Counted from the first letter of the stretch, positions 1 to 5,896 are shown. The stretch: DNA of 9,118 bases from Stomatobaculum longum (GCA_905370385.1 CAJPKN010000058.1:1-9118); one strand, 5' to 3'. The notes: a model not told the origin generated them from the sequence alone. Numbers and translations: made by a program.

Positions 1-59
1 GTTGGTAGAGCAGTAGACTCTTAATCTATTTGTCCAGGGTTCGAGTCCCTGAAGGCGCA
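1..59 (+). tRNA. tRNA-Lys (anticodon CUU), 5' end cut by the window
   Basis: This is the 3' three quarters of a tRNA gene. The D-arm end is visible at 1-12. The anticodon stem pairs 13-17 with 25-29, and its seven-base loop (18-24, CTCTTAA) puts CTT at 20-22, which reads the lysine codon AAG. The T arm is a perfect five-base stem (35-39 with 47-51) around TTCGAGT. The 3' acceptor strand is AAGGCGC (52-58) with discriminator A59. No CCA is encoded; the next bases are TTT, so CCA must be added after transcription. The 5' acceptor strand lies outside the window and cannot be checked. Confidence 0.93.
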
Positions 60-63
60 TTTG

Positions 64-109
64 AAGTCCTGACTTGGCAGACTGCGAGCTGCTGGGATGG
101 GGCTTTTTT
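64..109 (+). terminator. Rho-independent terminator of the tRNA-Lys transcript
   Basis: Bases 64-80 can pair with 89-105 in 16 of 17 positions, several of them G-U wobbles, around an eight-base loop (81-88). A run of T (104-109) follows directly. It begins five bases after the tRNA end, as expected for the end of a tRNA operon. The wobble-rich stem makes it weaker than the other hairpins in the window. Confidence 0.6.
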
Positions 110-130
110 GTTTGCTTTTTTCGGTGAGAC

Positions 131-178
131 AAAAAGAGAGGCGAGTTGCGCAGAGCACTTCGCCTCTCTTCTCTTTTT
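131..178 (-). terminator. Strong, probably bidirectional terminator after the DUF4259-like gene
   Basis: A perfect 11-bp inverted repeat (134-144 with 160-170) encloses a 15-base loop. On the minus strand it is followed by TTTTT (131-135), and it lies just past the stop codon of the minus-strand gene ending at 202. On the plus strand the tail is CTCTTTTT (171-178), so it could also back up the tRNA terminator. Directionality is inferred from the flanking T tracts. Confidence 0.8.
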
Positions 179-201
179 GCCGATCGTTGCTATGTTCCCG
201 C

Positions 202-687
202 TTATGCCTCTGCCGCGGAACAGGCAGCTTTTTCTCGCGCGACGGCCTCGACCGTGCGATCCACATAGCATACCCAGTCATAATAGTCTGCGGCCTCAAG
301 CCAAAATGCCGCATAACTGCGCTCGCAGCTGTCGATGTCATCCTGAATTTCCCGCAGGCGGCCGTAGAGGTAGGCGAGACTCTTTGCATCCCCGGTAACT
401 TCCTCGAGATTTTCCAACCCGCGCAGCGCGTGGCGACTGTTCTTCAGTGCGAGCGGATTCTTTTCGCCCTGCATTCTGTCGTAAAACTCCGAGAGTGCGA
501 GTACCGCGAGGTCATAGTCTTCGGTATTCGTAGCATCTTCCGACTCCAGCAGCTTTTCGCTTCGGAGCAGCGCTACGATATCCGCGAGTTGAATGCTCTT
601 CTTTCCCGCGGCGAGCTTTTCGCCGATGCAATCCAAGAGCAGCAGTCCTTCATCCGATTCCAATGCATGAAATCCCCAACAAGCCAT
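202..687 (-). CDS. DUF4259-like hypothetical protein
   Basis: A 161-residue, acidic, probably cytoplasmic protein without signal peptide or membrane segment. The N-terminus (M-A-C-W-G-F-H-A-L-E-S-D-E-G-L, residues 1-15) has the W-G and E-[SN]-D spacing of DUF4259 proteins, which typically begin M-G-x-W-G followed by an E-[NS]-D motif. The C-terminal half is mostly helical, with an I-Q-D-D-I-D-S-C stretch near 114-121 and several tryptophans and tyrosines (129-141). The ATG at 685-687 has a GAGGAA ribosome binding site 5 bases upstream, and a promoter candidate lies at 757-784. It diverges from the DUF815 ATPase gene and ends in its own terminator. The family has no established biochemical function, so none is assigned. 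Family placement rests on N-terminal resemblance only. Confidence 0.75.
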   Translation of the reverse strand: MACWGFHALESDEGLLLLDCIGEKLAAGKKSIQLADIVALLRSEKLLESEDATNTEDYDLAVLALSEFYDRMQGEKNPLALKNSRHALRGLENLEEVTGDAKSLAYLYGRLREIQDDIDSCERSYAAFWLEAADYYDWVCYVDRTVEAVAREKAACSAAEA

Positions 688-756
688 GTTTCTTCCTCAT
701 TTCTTTCTTTTTTCACACTGCGCGCGGCACAGCAAAGTTTACATGTTCTCTCCACT

Positions 757-784
757 ATTATACACGGCCCCGCGCTCTTTCCAA
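757..784 (-). promoter_or_regulatory. Candidate sigma-A promoter for the DUF4259-like gene
   Basis: Read on the minus strand, TTGGAA (779-784) and a perfect TATAAT (757-762) are separated by 16 bases. The predicted transcription start near 750 gives a leader of about 60 bases. The -10 is consensus and the -35 matches at four of six positions. Its -35 overlaps the candidate -35 of the divergent promoter at 778-806. Confidence 0.6.
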
Positions 785-806
785 GGGAAAGTTTCGGCGG
801 TATACT
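778..806 (+). promoter_or_regulatory. Candidate sigma-A promoter for the DUF815 ATPase gene
   Basis: TTTCCA (778-783) and TATACT (801-806) are spaced by 17 bases. The start point would be near 813, only a few bases before the ribosome binding site AAAGGAGGA (816-824), giving a very short leader. An alternative on the same strand, TTTACA (738-743) with TATACA (759-764), has a 15-base spacer and is less attractive. Not experimentally supported. Confidence 0.4.
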
Positions 807-829
807 GGCAAAGTTAAAGGAGGATCGCA

Positions 830-2131
830 ATGGACGAATTGATCTCGAATTTACTGATGTACGGCAAGTCCGCGGAACACAGTGTGCTATCGACGCTCGC
901 CGAACTGGAAGGCGCGCGGAAGCGCGGCATGCCGTTGACCGTAGAGGAGCGGAAGCGCGCCTATCGTGCGGTGCGGGAACTCTTGGAGCTCGCGACCGAG
1001 TACGGCTTTAATGAGAACCTGTGGCAGAATTATCTGAGTTTTCTGCTCATGACGGACGAAAATCCCTTTACGCTCACGGCGGAAAAGGTCGGGGCCGGAG
1101 AAGGCAGTGTGAATCGCTTTGTGGAGCGGGATTTTCATATTTTTCGCGCCCTCTTCCGCTATGATTTCGGCGCATTGGACGCGGCGCTCGGCACGGACTG
1201 CTTCTCGGTATTGACCGATTACCGGGCCTTACCGAAACCTGCGGTGCGCTGTTACCGAGCGGTCAGCGAGAAGGTGCGGGCACTGAGCCGTTCGCTTGCG
1301 GCTGTCGAGAGCGACGAAGCCTTTTTTCATACGATGAGCGAGTTCTACCGGGCTTACGGCGTTGGTAAGTTCGGACTGAACGCGGCCTTTCGTCTGGAGG
1401 ACGATGAGAAGAAGGGTGTGCTCTTGAAGGCCATACGCAATATGGATGCGGTCAGGTTCTCGGATCTCATCGGCTATGAGAGCCAAAAGGAGGAGCTCCG
1501 GAAGAATACAGAGGCCTTTCTCCGCGGGCAGAGAGCCAACAATGTGTTGCTCTACGGTGACAGCGGAACCGGAAAGTCCACGAGCATTAAGGCCGTGGTG
1601 AACGAGTACTACAAGGACGGCCTCCGCATGATAGAGATTTATAAGTACCAGTTCCGGCGGCTCTCCGAAGTACTCGCGGAAATCAAGAATCGAAATTACC
1701 GCTTCATCATCTACATGGACGATCTCTCCTTTGAGGAAAACGAGTCCGAGTACAAATTCCTGAAGGCGGTAATTGAGGGCGGCGTTGAGACGCGTCCCGA
1801 AAATGTTCTGATTTATGCGACTTCGAACCGGCGTCATTTGATACGGGAAATTTGGAGGGATCGGAACGATGTGGAGCAGGATGCGGACATCCACCGCTCC
1901 GACACCATGGAAGAAAAGCTCTCGCTCGCGAATCGCTTCGGTCTGTCCATCGGCTACTATAAGCCGGAGCGCCGGGCCTATCACGAAATTGTGACAGCGC
2001 TCGCCGAGCGCCACGGCATCACCTTGGAACACGAAGAACTGCTGCGCCGCGCGGATCGTTTTGAACTGCGCCACGGCGGCGTCTCGGGGCGAACCGCCCA
2101 GCAGTTTATCAATGCGGAACTCGGGAACTGA
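830..2131 (+). CDS. AAA-type ATP-binding protein, DUF815 family
   Basis: A 433-residue soluble protein. The N-terminal half (about 1-200) is mainly helical and has no recognised catalytic motif. The C-terminal half is a P-loop ATPase of the DUF815 family: Walker A G-D-S-G-T-G-K-S-T at 243-251, Walker B F-I-I-Y-M-D-D at 292-298, a sensor-1-like Y-A-T-S-N-R-R around 329-335, and a G-V-S-G-R motif with R421 in the sensor-2 region. These support ATP binding and probably hydrolysis; no substrate is established for the family and none is assigned. The length is normal for clostridial members. The ATG at 830 follows AAAGGAGGA at five bases' distance. The thiW start is 47 bases downstream with no terminator between, so co-transcription with thiW-thiM is possible, although a functional link is not evident. 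Confidence 0.92.
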   Translation: MDELISNLLMYGKSAEHSVLSTLAELEGARKRGMPLTVEERKRAYRAVRELLELATEYGFNENLWQNYLSFLLMTDENPFTLTAEKVGAGEGSVNRFVERDFHIFRALFRYDFGALDAALGTDCFSVLTDYRALPKPAVRCYRAVSEKVRALSRSLAAVESDEAFFHTMSEFYRAYGVGKFGLNAAFRLEDDEKKGVLLKAIRNMDAVRFSDLIGYESQKEELRKNTEAFLRGQRANNVLLYGDSGTGKSTSIKAVVNEYYKDGLRMIEIYKYQFRRLSEVLAEIKNRNYRFIIYMDDLSFEENESEYKFLKAVIEGGVETRPENVLIYATSNRRHLIREIWRDRNDVEQDADIHRSDTMEEKLSLANRFGLSIGYYKPERRAYHEIVTALAERHGITLEHEELLRRADRFELRHGGVSGRTAQQFINAELGN

Positions 2132-2178
2132 GGGAACAAAAGACAGCTTTTTAACTAAAAATCCGGGAGGACAATGAA

Positions 2179-2718
2179 ATGCAACAGCAGCAGAAAACTT
2201 TGCTTCGCTTGATTTTTATGGGAATTATGATTGCGCTCGGTGTGGTGATATCGCCCTTGCTTCGCGTGGAGGGTATGTGCCCCATGGCACATCTCATCAA
2301 CATTTGCTGTGCGGTGCTCCTCGGCCCCGCGGATGCTCTGCTCTGCGCCTTTTTAATCGGCATCATACGCATGGTGCTGATGAGCATACCGCCGCTTGCG
2401 CTGACCGGCGCGATTTTCGGCGCTTTTCTCTCGGGACTCTTATACCGGGCTTCGGGCGGGAAACTCGTTGCGGCCTTCTTTGGTGAAGTGTTCGGGACCG
2501 GCGTTATCGGTGCGCTCATCTCCTATCCGGTCATGACCTACCTCTGGGGACGGGGCGGACTTACTCTCTTCTTCTATCTTCCGTCTTTCTTTATGGGAAC
2601 TGTCATCGGCGGGAGCCTTGCGATGCTCTTACTCGTCAGTCTGCAGCGCGCCAATGTGCTTTGGAAGATGCAGGAGGCGCTCGGCACACGGCGACCCCTG
2701 CGTGAGGTCAGTCGGTGA
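2179..2718 (+). CDS. thiW: ECF transporter S component ThiW (thiazole uptake)
   Basis: A 179-residue hydrophobic membrane protein with about five or six predicted helices. It matches the ThiW substrate-binding (S) component of energy-coupling factor transporters: C-P-M-A-H-L-I-N (34-41), A-V-L-L-G-P (45-50), an I-R motif (63-64), G-A-I-F-G-A-F-L-S-G-L-L-Y-R (77-90) and G-E-V-F-G-T-G-V-I-G-A-L-I-S-Y-P (102-117). ThiW is thought to bind hydroxyethylthiazole, the thiazole precursor of thiamin, and to use shared EcfA/A'/T subunits, which are not encoded in this window. GGGAGG (2165-2170) lies eight bases before the ATG. The stop overlaps the thiM start, and thiM acts on the imported compound, which supports the assignment. 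No TPP riboswitch is visible in the 47-base gap upstream. Confidence 0.92.
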   Translation: MQQQQKTLLRLIFMGIMIALGVVISPLLRVEGMCPMAHLINICCAVLLGPADALLCAFLIGIIRMVLMSIPPLALTGAIFGAFLSGLLYRASGGKLVAAFFGEVFGTGVIGALISYPVMTYLWGRGGLTLFFYLPSFFMGTVIGGSLAMLLLVSLQRANVLWKMQEALGTRRPLREVSR

Positions 2719-3578
2719 ACCGCGCGGAAGCGCTGTTTCGGGAAGCGTTGCCGCGGCTCGATGCCCTGCGGGAGAAGGCACCTCTTGTGCACTGCATGAC
2801 GGGGGCGGTCTCGGTCAACTTTTGTGCGAACGCGGTGCTGGCGCTCGGCGCACGTCCGATTTGTGCCGAGCACCCGGCGGAAAGCGCAGAGATTGCGGTG
2901 CAGGCGGCGGCCCTCTCGTTAAGTCTCGCGAACATCACCGAGGCGCGGGATTCCGCCATGCGCCTTGCGGCCGGCGCGGCTCGGGCGGCCGATATTCCGA
3001 TGGGCTTCGATGCGGTCGGCGTCGGGGCGAGTGCGTTACGACGGGAGCTGGCGGAACGCTATCTCGCGGAAAAGCCTTGGCTTATCAAAGGCAATGCGAG
3101 TGAGATCAGGGCCCTGCTTCTTAAGTCCGGGCGCAGCGGTGCCGGGGTGGATGTCGGCGCAGAGGATCGTGCGGAGCGCGGTGAGGGAGATAAGATTTTA
3201 GCGCTTGCGCGCGATGCGGCCGCTCTCGCAAGGCGGGAAGATACGGTCGTACTTCTGAGCGGTGCGGTGGACCTTTTAACGGACGGCGAGTGTTGCCTTG
3301 CCCTGCAAAACGGCGTGCCGATGCTCGGGAAAGTTTGCGGGAGCGGTTGCGCCCTCAATTGTCTGAGCGCGAGCTTCCTCGCGCTTCGGGAGGGCAGGGA
3401 CAAAAAAAGAGAAGCGCTCTTAAGTGCGCTTCTCGCAGTGACGGTATGGAATGTTTCGGCAGAGACAGCGGAAACAAGAGGCCCGGGCAGTCTCGCGGTC
3501 GAACTTTTGGATCGACTCAGCCGAATCACCGGTGCGGAACTCAGCCTGCGTTTCTCAGGTGAGGAAGTCCGGATCTAA
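2715..3578 (+). CDS. thiM: Hydroxyethylthiazole kinase ThiM
   Basis: A 287-residue cytoplasmic ribokinase-fold enzyme. ThiM phosphorylates 4-methyl-5-(2-hydroxyethyl)thiazole with ATP in the thiamin salvage pathway. Visible family motifs: P-L-V-H-C-M-T-G and V-N-F-C-A-N (23-39), A-E-H-P-A-E (51-56), D-A-V-G-V-G-A-S (99-106), K-G-N-A-S-E-I (125-131), G-A-G-V-D (142-146), the anion-hole and catalytic G-S-G-C (209-212, C212) and G-P-G-S-L near 256-260. It starts with GTG at 2715, overlapping the thiW stop as GTGA, with a GAGG ribosome binding site at 2704-2707, so translational coupling to thiW is likely. Differences from well-known ThiM proteins include T-G for T-N at 29-30, D-A for D-P at 99-100, and cysteines at 50 and 208. 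It is slightly longer than usual. The last 24 bp overlap the convergent crp-type gene. Confidence 0.92.
   Translation: MNRAEALFREALPRLDALREKAPLVHCMTGAVSVNFCANAVLALGARPICAEHPAESAEIAVQAAALSLSLANITEARDSAMRLAAGAARAADIPMGFDAVGVGASALRRELAERYLAEKPWLIKGNASEIRALLLKSGRSGAGVDVGAEDRAERGEGDKILALARDAAALARREDTVVLLSGAVDLLTDGECCLALQNGVPMLGKVCGSGCALNCLSASFLALREGRDKKREALLSALLAVTVWNVSAETAETRGPGSLAVELLDRLSRITGAELSLRFSGEEVRI
3402..3434 (-). terminator. Intrinsic terminator for the minus-strand crp/CPBP transcript, embedded in thiM
   Basis: A perfect 9-bp inverted repeat (GAGAAGCGC at 3409-3417 with its complement at 3426-3434) encloses an eight-base loop. On the minus strand it is followed directly by seven T (3402-3408). 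On the plus strand there is no T tract, so it is directional. It lies about 120-150 bases past the stop codon of the Crp/Fnr-type gene. In thiM the same bases encode K-K-R-E-A-L-L-S-A-L-L. Confidence 0.75.
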
Positions 3579-4208
3579 GATTACAATTTCCTTGCCTTCC
3601 ATGGCAATAATACCCTCTTCCTGCATCCGGGACAGCTCCCTCGAGAGTGCGCTCCGGTCTGCATAGAGGAAGGAGGCCAGTTCGGTCTTTGAGAGCGGGA
3701 GTTTTCGAACCCCGCTCTTTTGTTTTGGCAGCGTGTTGAAGTAGAGCTTTAATTTGTCGCGCAACTTTTTTTGCCCTAGGATGCGTATCTTCTGGGTGAG
3801 CAAAAGGGAGCGCTTCGCAAAGTAGCCGAGCAGGTTTGCCGCAAGTCGGGTCTCGGCGTGACTCTGGCGCTCTGTGTTCCGCAAGAGGCGCGAAAAGTCC
3901 AAAAACAGCAGAGTGCAGTCCGAAATGGCGCGAAGATGCATGGAGCTGTCCGTCACATTGGCGCAGAGCATCATGGCGCCGAAGACATTGCCGCTCTCGA
4001 TTCGCGTCACGCTGACCGGGGATGCGTTTTCGTCGTAGAAGGCGACCTCCAAGGTGCCGGAGAGCACCAGACCGGCACGTTTTCCCGGGTCTCCGATTTG
4101 GATGACGGTGTCATGCTTCGGGAAAAAGTCTTCTTTTGCCGAGAGTGCCGAGAGAAGCGTCTCATAGTCGCTTTCGGCGATGCCCGCAAAGAGCGGGCAG
4201 GTTTTCAT
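3555..4208 (-). CDS. Crp/Fnr-family transcriptional regulator
   Basis: A two-domain regulator of 217 residues. Residues about 5-110 form a cyclic-nucleotide-binding-type beta-roll (P-L-F-A-G-I start, then G-x-V-F-G-A-M-M region near 73-80). A long dimerisation helix follows, then a C-terminal winged helix-turn-helix at about 170-201 (L-S-K-T-E-L-A-S-F-L-Y-A-D-R-S-A-L-S-R-E-L). There is no N-terminal cysteine cluster as in FNR, so oxygen sensing through an Fe-S centre is unlikely; the effector is unknown. I prefer the ATG at 4206-4208, which has AAAAAGG 11 bases upstream and gives the usual family N-terminus. A GTG at 4227-4229 would add seven residues but lacks a good ribosome binding site. 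The gene follows the CPBP gene by 24 bases (3 bases with the GTG start), indicating an operon. Its 3' end overlaps thiM by 24 bp. Confidence 0.9.
   Translation of the reverse strand: MKTCPLFAGIAESDYETLLSALSAKEDFFPKHDTVIQIGDPGKRAGLVLSGTLEVAFYDENASPVSVTRIESGNVFGAMMLCANVTDSSMHLRAISDCTLLFLDFSRLLRNTERQSHAETRLAANLLGYFAKRSLLLTQKIRILGQKKLRDKLKLYFNTLPKQKSGVRKLPLSKTELASFLYADRSALSRELSRMQEEGIIAMEGKEIVILDPDFLT
3692..3726 (+). terminator. Intrinsic terminator for the plus-strand thiW-thiM transcript, embedded in the crp-type gene
   Basis: AGAGCGGG (3692-3699) pairs perfectly with CCCGCTCT (3711-3718). After one bulged A (3700) the stem continues for three more pairs (3701-3703 with 3708-3710), closing on a TTCG tetraloop. 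The tail is TTTTGTTTT (3718-3726). On the minus strand there is no T tract, so it is directional. It lies about 115-150 bases past the thiM stop and within the part of the regulator gene just before the helix-turn-helix. Confidence 0.75.
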
Positions 4209-4232
4209 GACGGGAAAGGCCTTTTTCACAAC

Positions 4233-4937
4233 TTATACCCCCGTGGCGGTTTTCAGGACCAGAAGAAGGATTACGGCAATGCAGTTGTTTAAGAAATGGA
4301 GCGCAATCGGGAAGGCCATACTCTTTCTTGTCGCATAGAGGCGGCAGAGAAAGAAGGAAAGCGGGACGTAGCTTAAGATTGCGATAAAATCTTGCGGTTT
4401 GCCGCCCCGAAGCGCCGCGGCCCCGTGGAGCATGGAGAAGCTCAGAATAGAGATGATATAGGCGAGAACCGGGCTCTTCCCGTAGATGCGGTTAAAGAGA
4501 ATGTTTCGGAATACAAGCTCTTCGACGACGGGCGCAAAGAACAGGGCCAGAAATACGAGAAACCAGAGATAGCCGCCCTCCGCAAGGCCTCCCAGCGTAT
4601 TCTGATTCTGATTATGAATGCCGAAGTGCAGCAAGGTGAGATTAATCGGAATATTGCAGAGGAAGATGAGGAGCTGGGCGAGTATCACCACGCGGCAGTT
4701 TTTGCCGAGGCGTTCGCGGAACTTTGCAAAGTCCGCACGAAGGGTCTTCCGCTTAACCCCGTAGAAAATAAGGAGGGTCAGCAAGCCTGTGAGCCCGTAG
4801 AAGGCCATGCTGTTCTTTTGAAAGAAAGCGCTGCTCTCCGCGGCAAAGGCAAGCAGAACGGGAACCAGCAAGAGATAGAGAAGAAAATAAACCGCTAGGA
4901 GAAAAAGGTCGGCTTTACGAGAGTTTTGTAGTTTCAT
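4233..4937 (-). CDS. CPBP-family intramembrane metalloprotease (Abi/CAAX protease-like)
   Basis: A 234-residue membrane protein with about six to eight hydrophobic segments (for example 11-32, 46-60, 83-103, 124-137, 155-170, 186-200, 209-228). It carries the three CPBP motifs: E-E-x-x-x-R at 139-144, F-S-M-L-H ending at H171, and H-F-L-N-N at 214-218. These residues are expected to form the metal site of a membrane-embedded protease related to CAAX prenyl protease 2; the substrate is unknown. The ATG at 4935-4937 is chosen because AGGAGG lies four bases upstream; the frame stays open further 5', but that extension reads as low-complexity serine/proline/leucine and is unlikely to be translated. 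The Crp/Fnr-type gene follows closely, suggesting co-expression and possibly a shared stress or envelope role. CPBP proteins in Firmicutes are often linked to bacteriocin self-immunity, but no bacteriocin gene is present here. Confidence 0.9.
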   Translation of the reverse strand: MKLQNSRKADLFLLAVYFLLYLLLVPVLLAFAAESSAFFQKNSMAFYGLTGLLTLLIFYGVKRKTLRADFAKFRERLGKNCRVVILAQLLIFLCNIPINLTLLHFGIHNQNQNTLGGLAEGGYLWFLVFLALFFAPVVEELVFRNILFNRIYGKSPVLAYIISILSFSMLHGAAALRGGKPQDFIAILSYVPLSFFLCRLYATRKSMAFPIALHFLNNCIAVILLLVLKTATGV

Positions 4938-4967
4938 GGTACCTCCTGACAAAAGTGGTTTGTAGAA

Positions 4968-4996
4968 ACTATACTGGATGGGGGGAGAAAGCACAA
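4968..4996 (-). promoter_or_regulatory. Candidate sigma-A promoter for the CPBP-crp pair
   Basis: On the minus strand TTGTGC (4991-4996) and TATAGT (4968-4973) have a 17-base spacer. The predicted start near 4961 gives a leader of about 24 bases before the CPBP ATG, containing the AGGAGG site. The -10 is five of six matches, the -35 only three of six. Confidence 0.5.
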
Positions 4997-5167
4997 GGGA
5001 GAGTTTCGGGAAAGACCGCTCGGTTGGGAGGCGGAGAAGACGGTGAGCGAAGCAAAAAGGGCTTTCAGGCAGCGGCGTGAGAAGGAAGAACGCGCGGGAG
5101 CGGCTGCGGCAAAACAGAGGAGAGCCGAAACGGAAACGCGTGCCGAAGGAAGAAATTCGGAATAACC
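4997..5167. other. Purine-rich intergenic stretch with no assignable gene
   Basis: The 283 bases between the CPBP and cupin genes hold promoter candidates at both ends and, between them, a stretch very rich in A and G on the plus strand; only four T occur in 5079-5160. A GTG-started frame at 5043-5165 would encode about 40 residues, highly charged and rich in Lys, Arg, Glu and Ala, but it has no convincing ribosome binding site and composition alone could explain it. I see no terminator or known riboswitch motif here. Confidence 0.4.
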
Positions 5168-5196
5168 TTGTAAAATGGTAGGAAATATGTAATACT
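5168..5196 (+). promoter_or_regulatory. Candidate extended -10 promoter for the cupin gene
   Basis: TTGTAA (5168-5173) is followed after 17 bases by AATACT (5191-5196), which is preceded by TG at 5188-5189, an extended -10 arrangement. The predicted start near 5203 is at the ribosome binding site AAAGGAGGAGA (5204-5213), so the leader would be very short. TAATAC at 5190-5195 with a 16-base spacer is an alternative reading. Confidence 0.4.
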
Positions 5197-5220
5197 GGAA
5201 ATGAAAGGAGGAGACTTTTC

Positions 5221-5880
5221 ATGGAGAGAAAGTTTTCGCTTTCTAAGGAACATGCGCCCAAGGCCGGACTTACGATTTCCACACGGGAGACCGAGAGCGG
5301 GAGTGTCGGCGTGACGTATTTTTCGCTCGGAAAAGATACGGACATCAGCGCGGAGCGCTACCCGGAGGATGTCCTCTATCTCGGCAATTTCGGCAGCGGG
5401 GAGTTCCGCCTTCGGAAAGCGGTTGAGGACAAAGAACAGTTGCGGAGACTCGCGGCGGGTGAGGCCGTCATGGTGAAAAAGAACATGCTCTGCGGTGTCA
5501 GAACGACAGAGGGTTTTATTTACACGGAAGTAATTCCGGGAAAGGATATCAATATGAACGAACAGGTCAAGGCAGGAGAGGTATTTCAGCTTGCGAATTT
5601 ACTTCCTTATGAAAAGGGAAGCGTTGTCAATATGGACGTTGCGTCCAACCCGAACATGAAGCTTGTTCTGATGGCTTTCGATGCCGGAACGGGCCTCTCG
5701 GAACACAGCGCGCCGGGCGATGCGTTGATTTTTGCGCTGGAGGGCGAGGTTGAACTGGTCTATGAAGGCACACCGCACAAGGTAAAGGCGGGCGAGCAGT
5801 TCCGCATGGCAAAGGGCGGTCGCCACAGCCTGAAGGCAGAGGGACGGTTCAAGATGGCGCTTCTGCTCACATTGGCATAA
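5221..5880 (+). CDS. Cupin-domain protein
   Basis: A 219-residue cytoplasmic protein. The C-terminal part (about 148-218) is a clear cupin beta-barrel: M-K-L-V-L-M-A-F-D-A-G-T-G-L-S-E-H-S-A-P-G-D (147-167), F-A-L-E-G-E-V-E-L (171-179), then K-A-G-E-Q-F (189-194) and R-H-S-L (201-204). The N-terminal half (about 45-115) has a similar beta-rich pattern and may be a degenerate second cupin fold. In the metal motif, H162 and H202 are present, but the second histidine and the glutamate expected at 164 and 168 are alanines, with D167 nearby, so classical metal binding is doubtful. The ATG has AAAGGAGGAGA about seven bases upstream. It stands alone between its own promoter candidate and a strong terminator. 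The enzymatic or sensory role is unknown. Confidence 0.85.
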   Translation: MERKFSLSKEHAPKAGLTISTRETESGSVGVTYFSLGKDTDISAERYPEDVLYLGNFGSGEFRLRKAVEDKEQLRRLAAGEAVMVKKNMLCGVRTTEGFIYTEVIPGKDINMNEQVKAGEVFQLANLLPYEKGSVVNMDVASNPNMKLVLMAFDAGTGLSEHSAPGDALIFALEGEVELVYEGTPHKVKAGEQFRMAKGGRHSLKAEGRFKMALLLTLA

Positions 5881-5896
5881 AAGCGGTTTCGAGAAG

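Noticed and set aside
97..1011. Long plus-strand open frame opposite the DUF4259-like gene
   Set aside because: It begins inside a terminator region, has no ribosome binding site, reads as antisense shadow of the minus-strand gene and runs into the DUF815 gene in another frame.
1229..2074. 281-residue minus-strand open frame inside the DUF815 gene
   Set aside because: It is antisense to a gene with clear Walker motifs and shows no family motif; long shadow frames are common in GC-rich DNA.
3402..3408. A7 run in thiM as a frameshift or programmed slippage site
   Set aside because: The frame is intact on both sides and encodes family motifs before and after; the run is better explained as the T tract of the minus-strand terminator.
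3555..4229. FNR-type oxygen sensor
   Set aside because: The N-terminal cysteine cluster needed for a 4Fe-4S centre is absent; only scattered single cysteines are present.
4938..5345. Open 5' extension of the CPBP gene to 5345 (370 residues in all)
   Set aside because: The extension is low-complexity serine/proline/leucine sequence, overlaps the cupin start and its promoter, and the internal ATG at 4937 has a strong AGGAGG site and a natural membrane-protein N-terminus.
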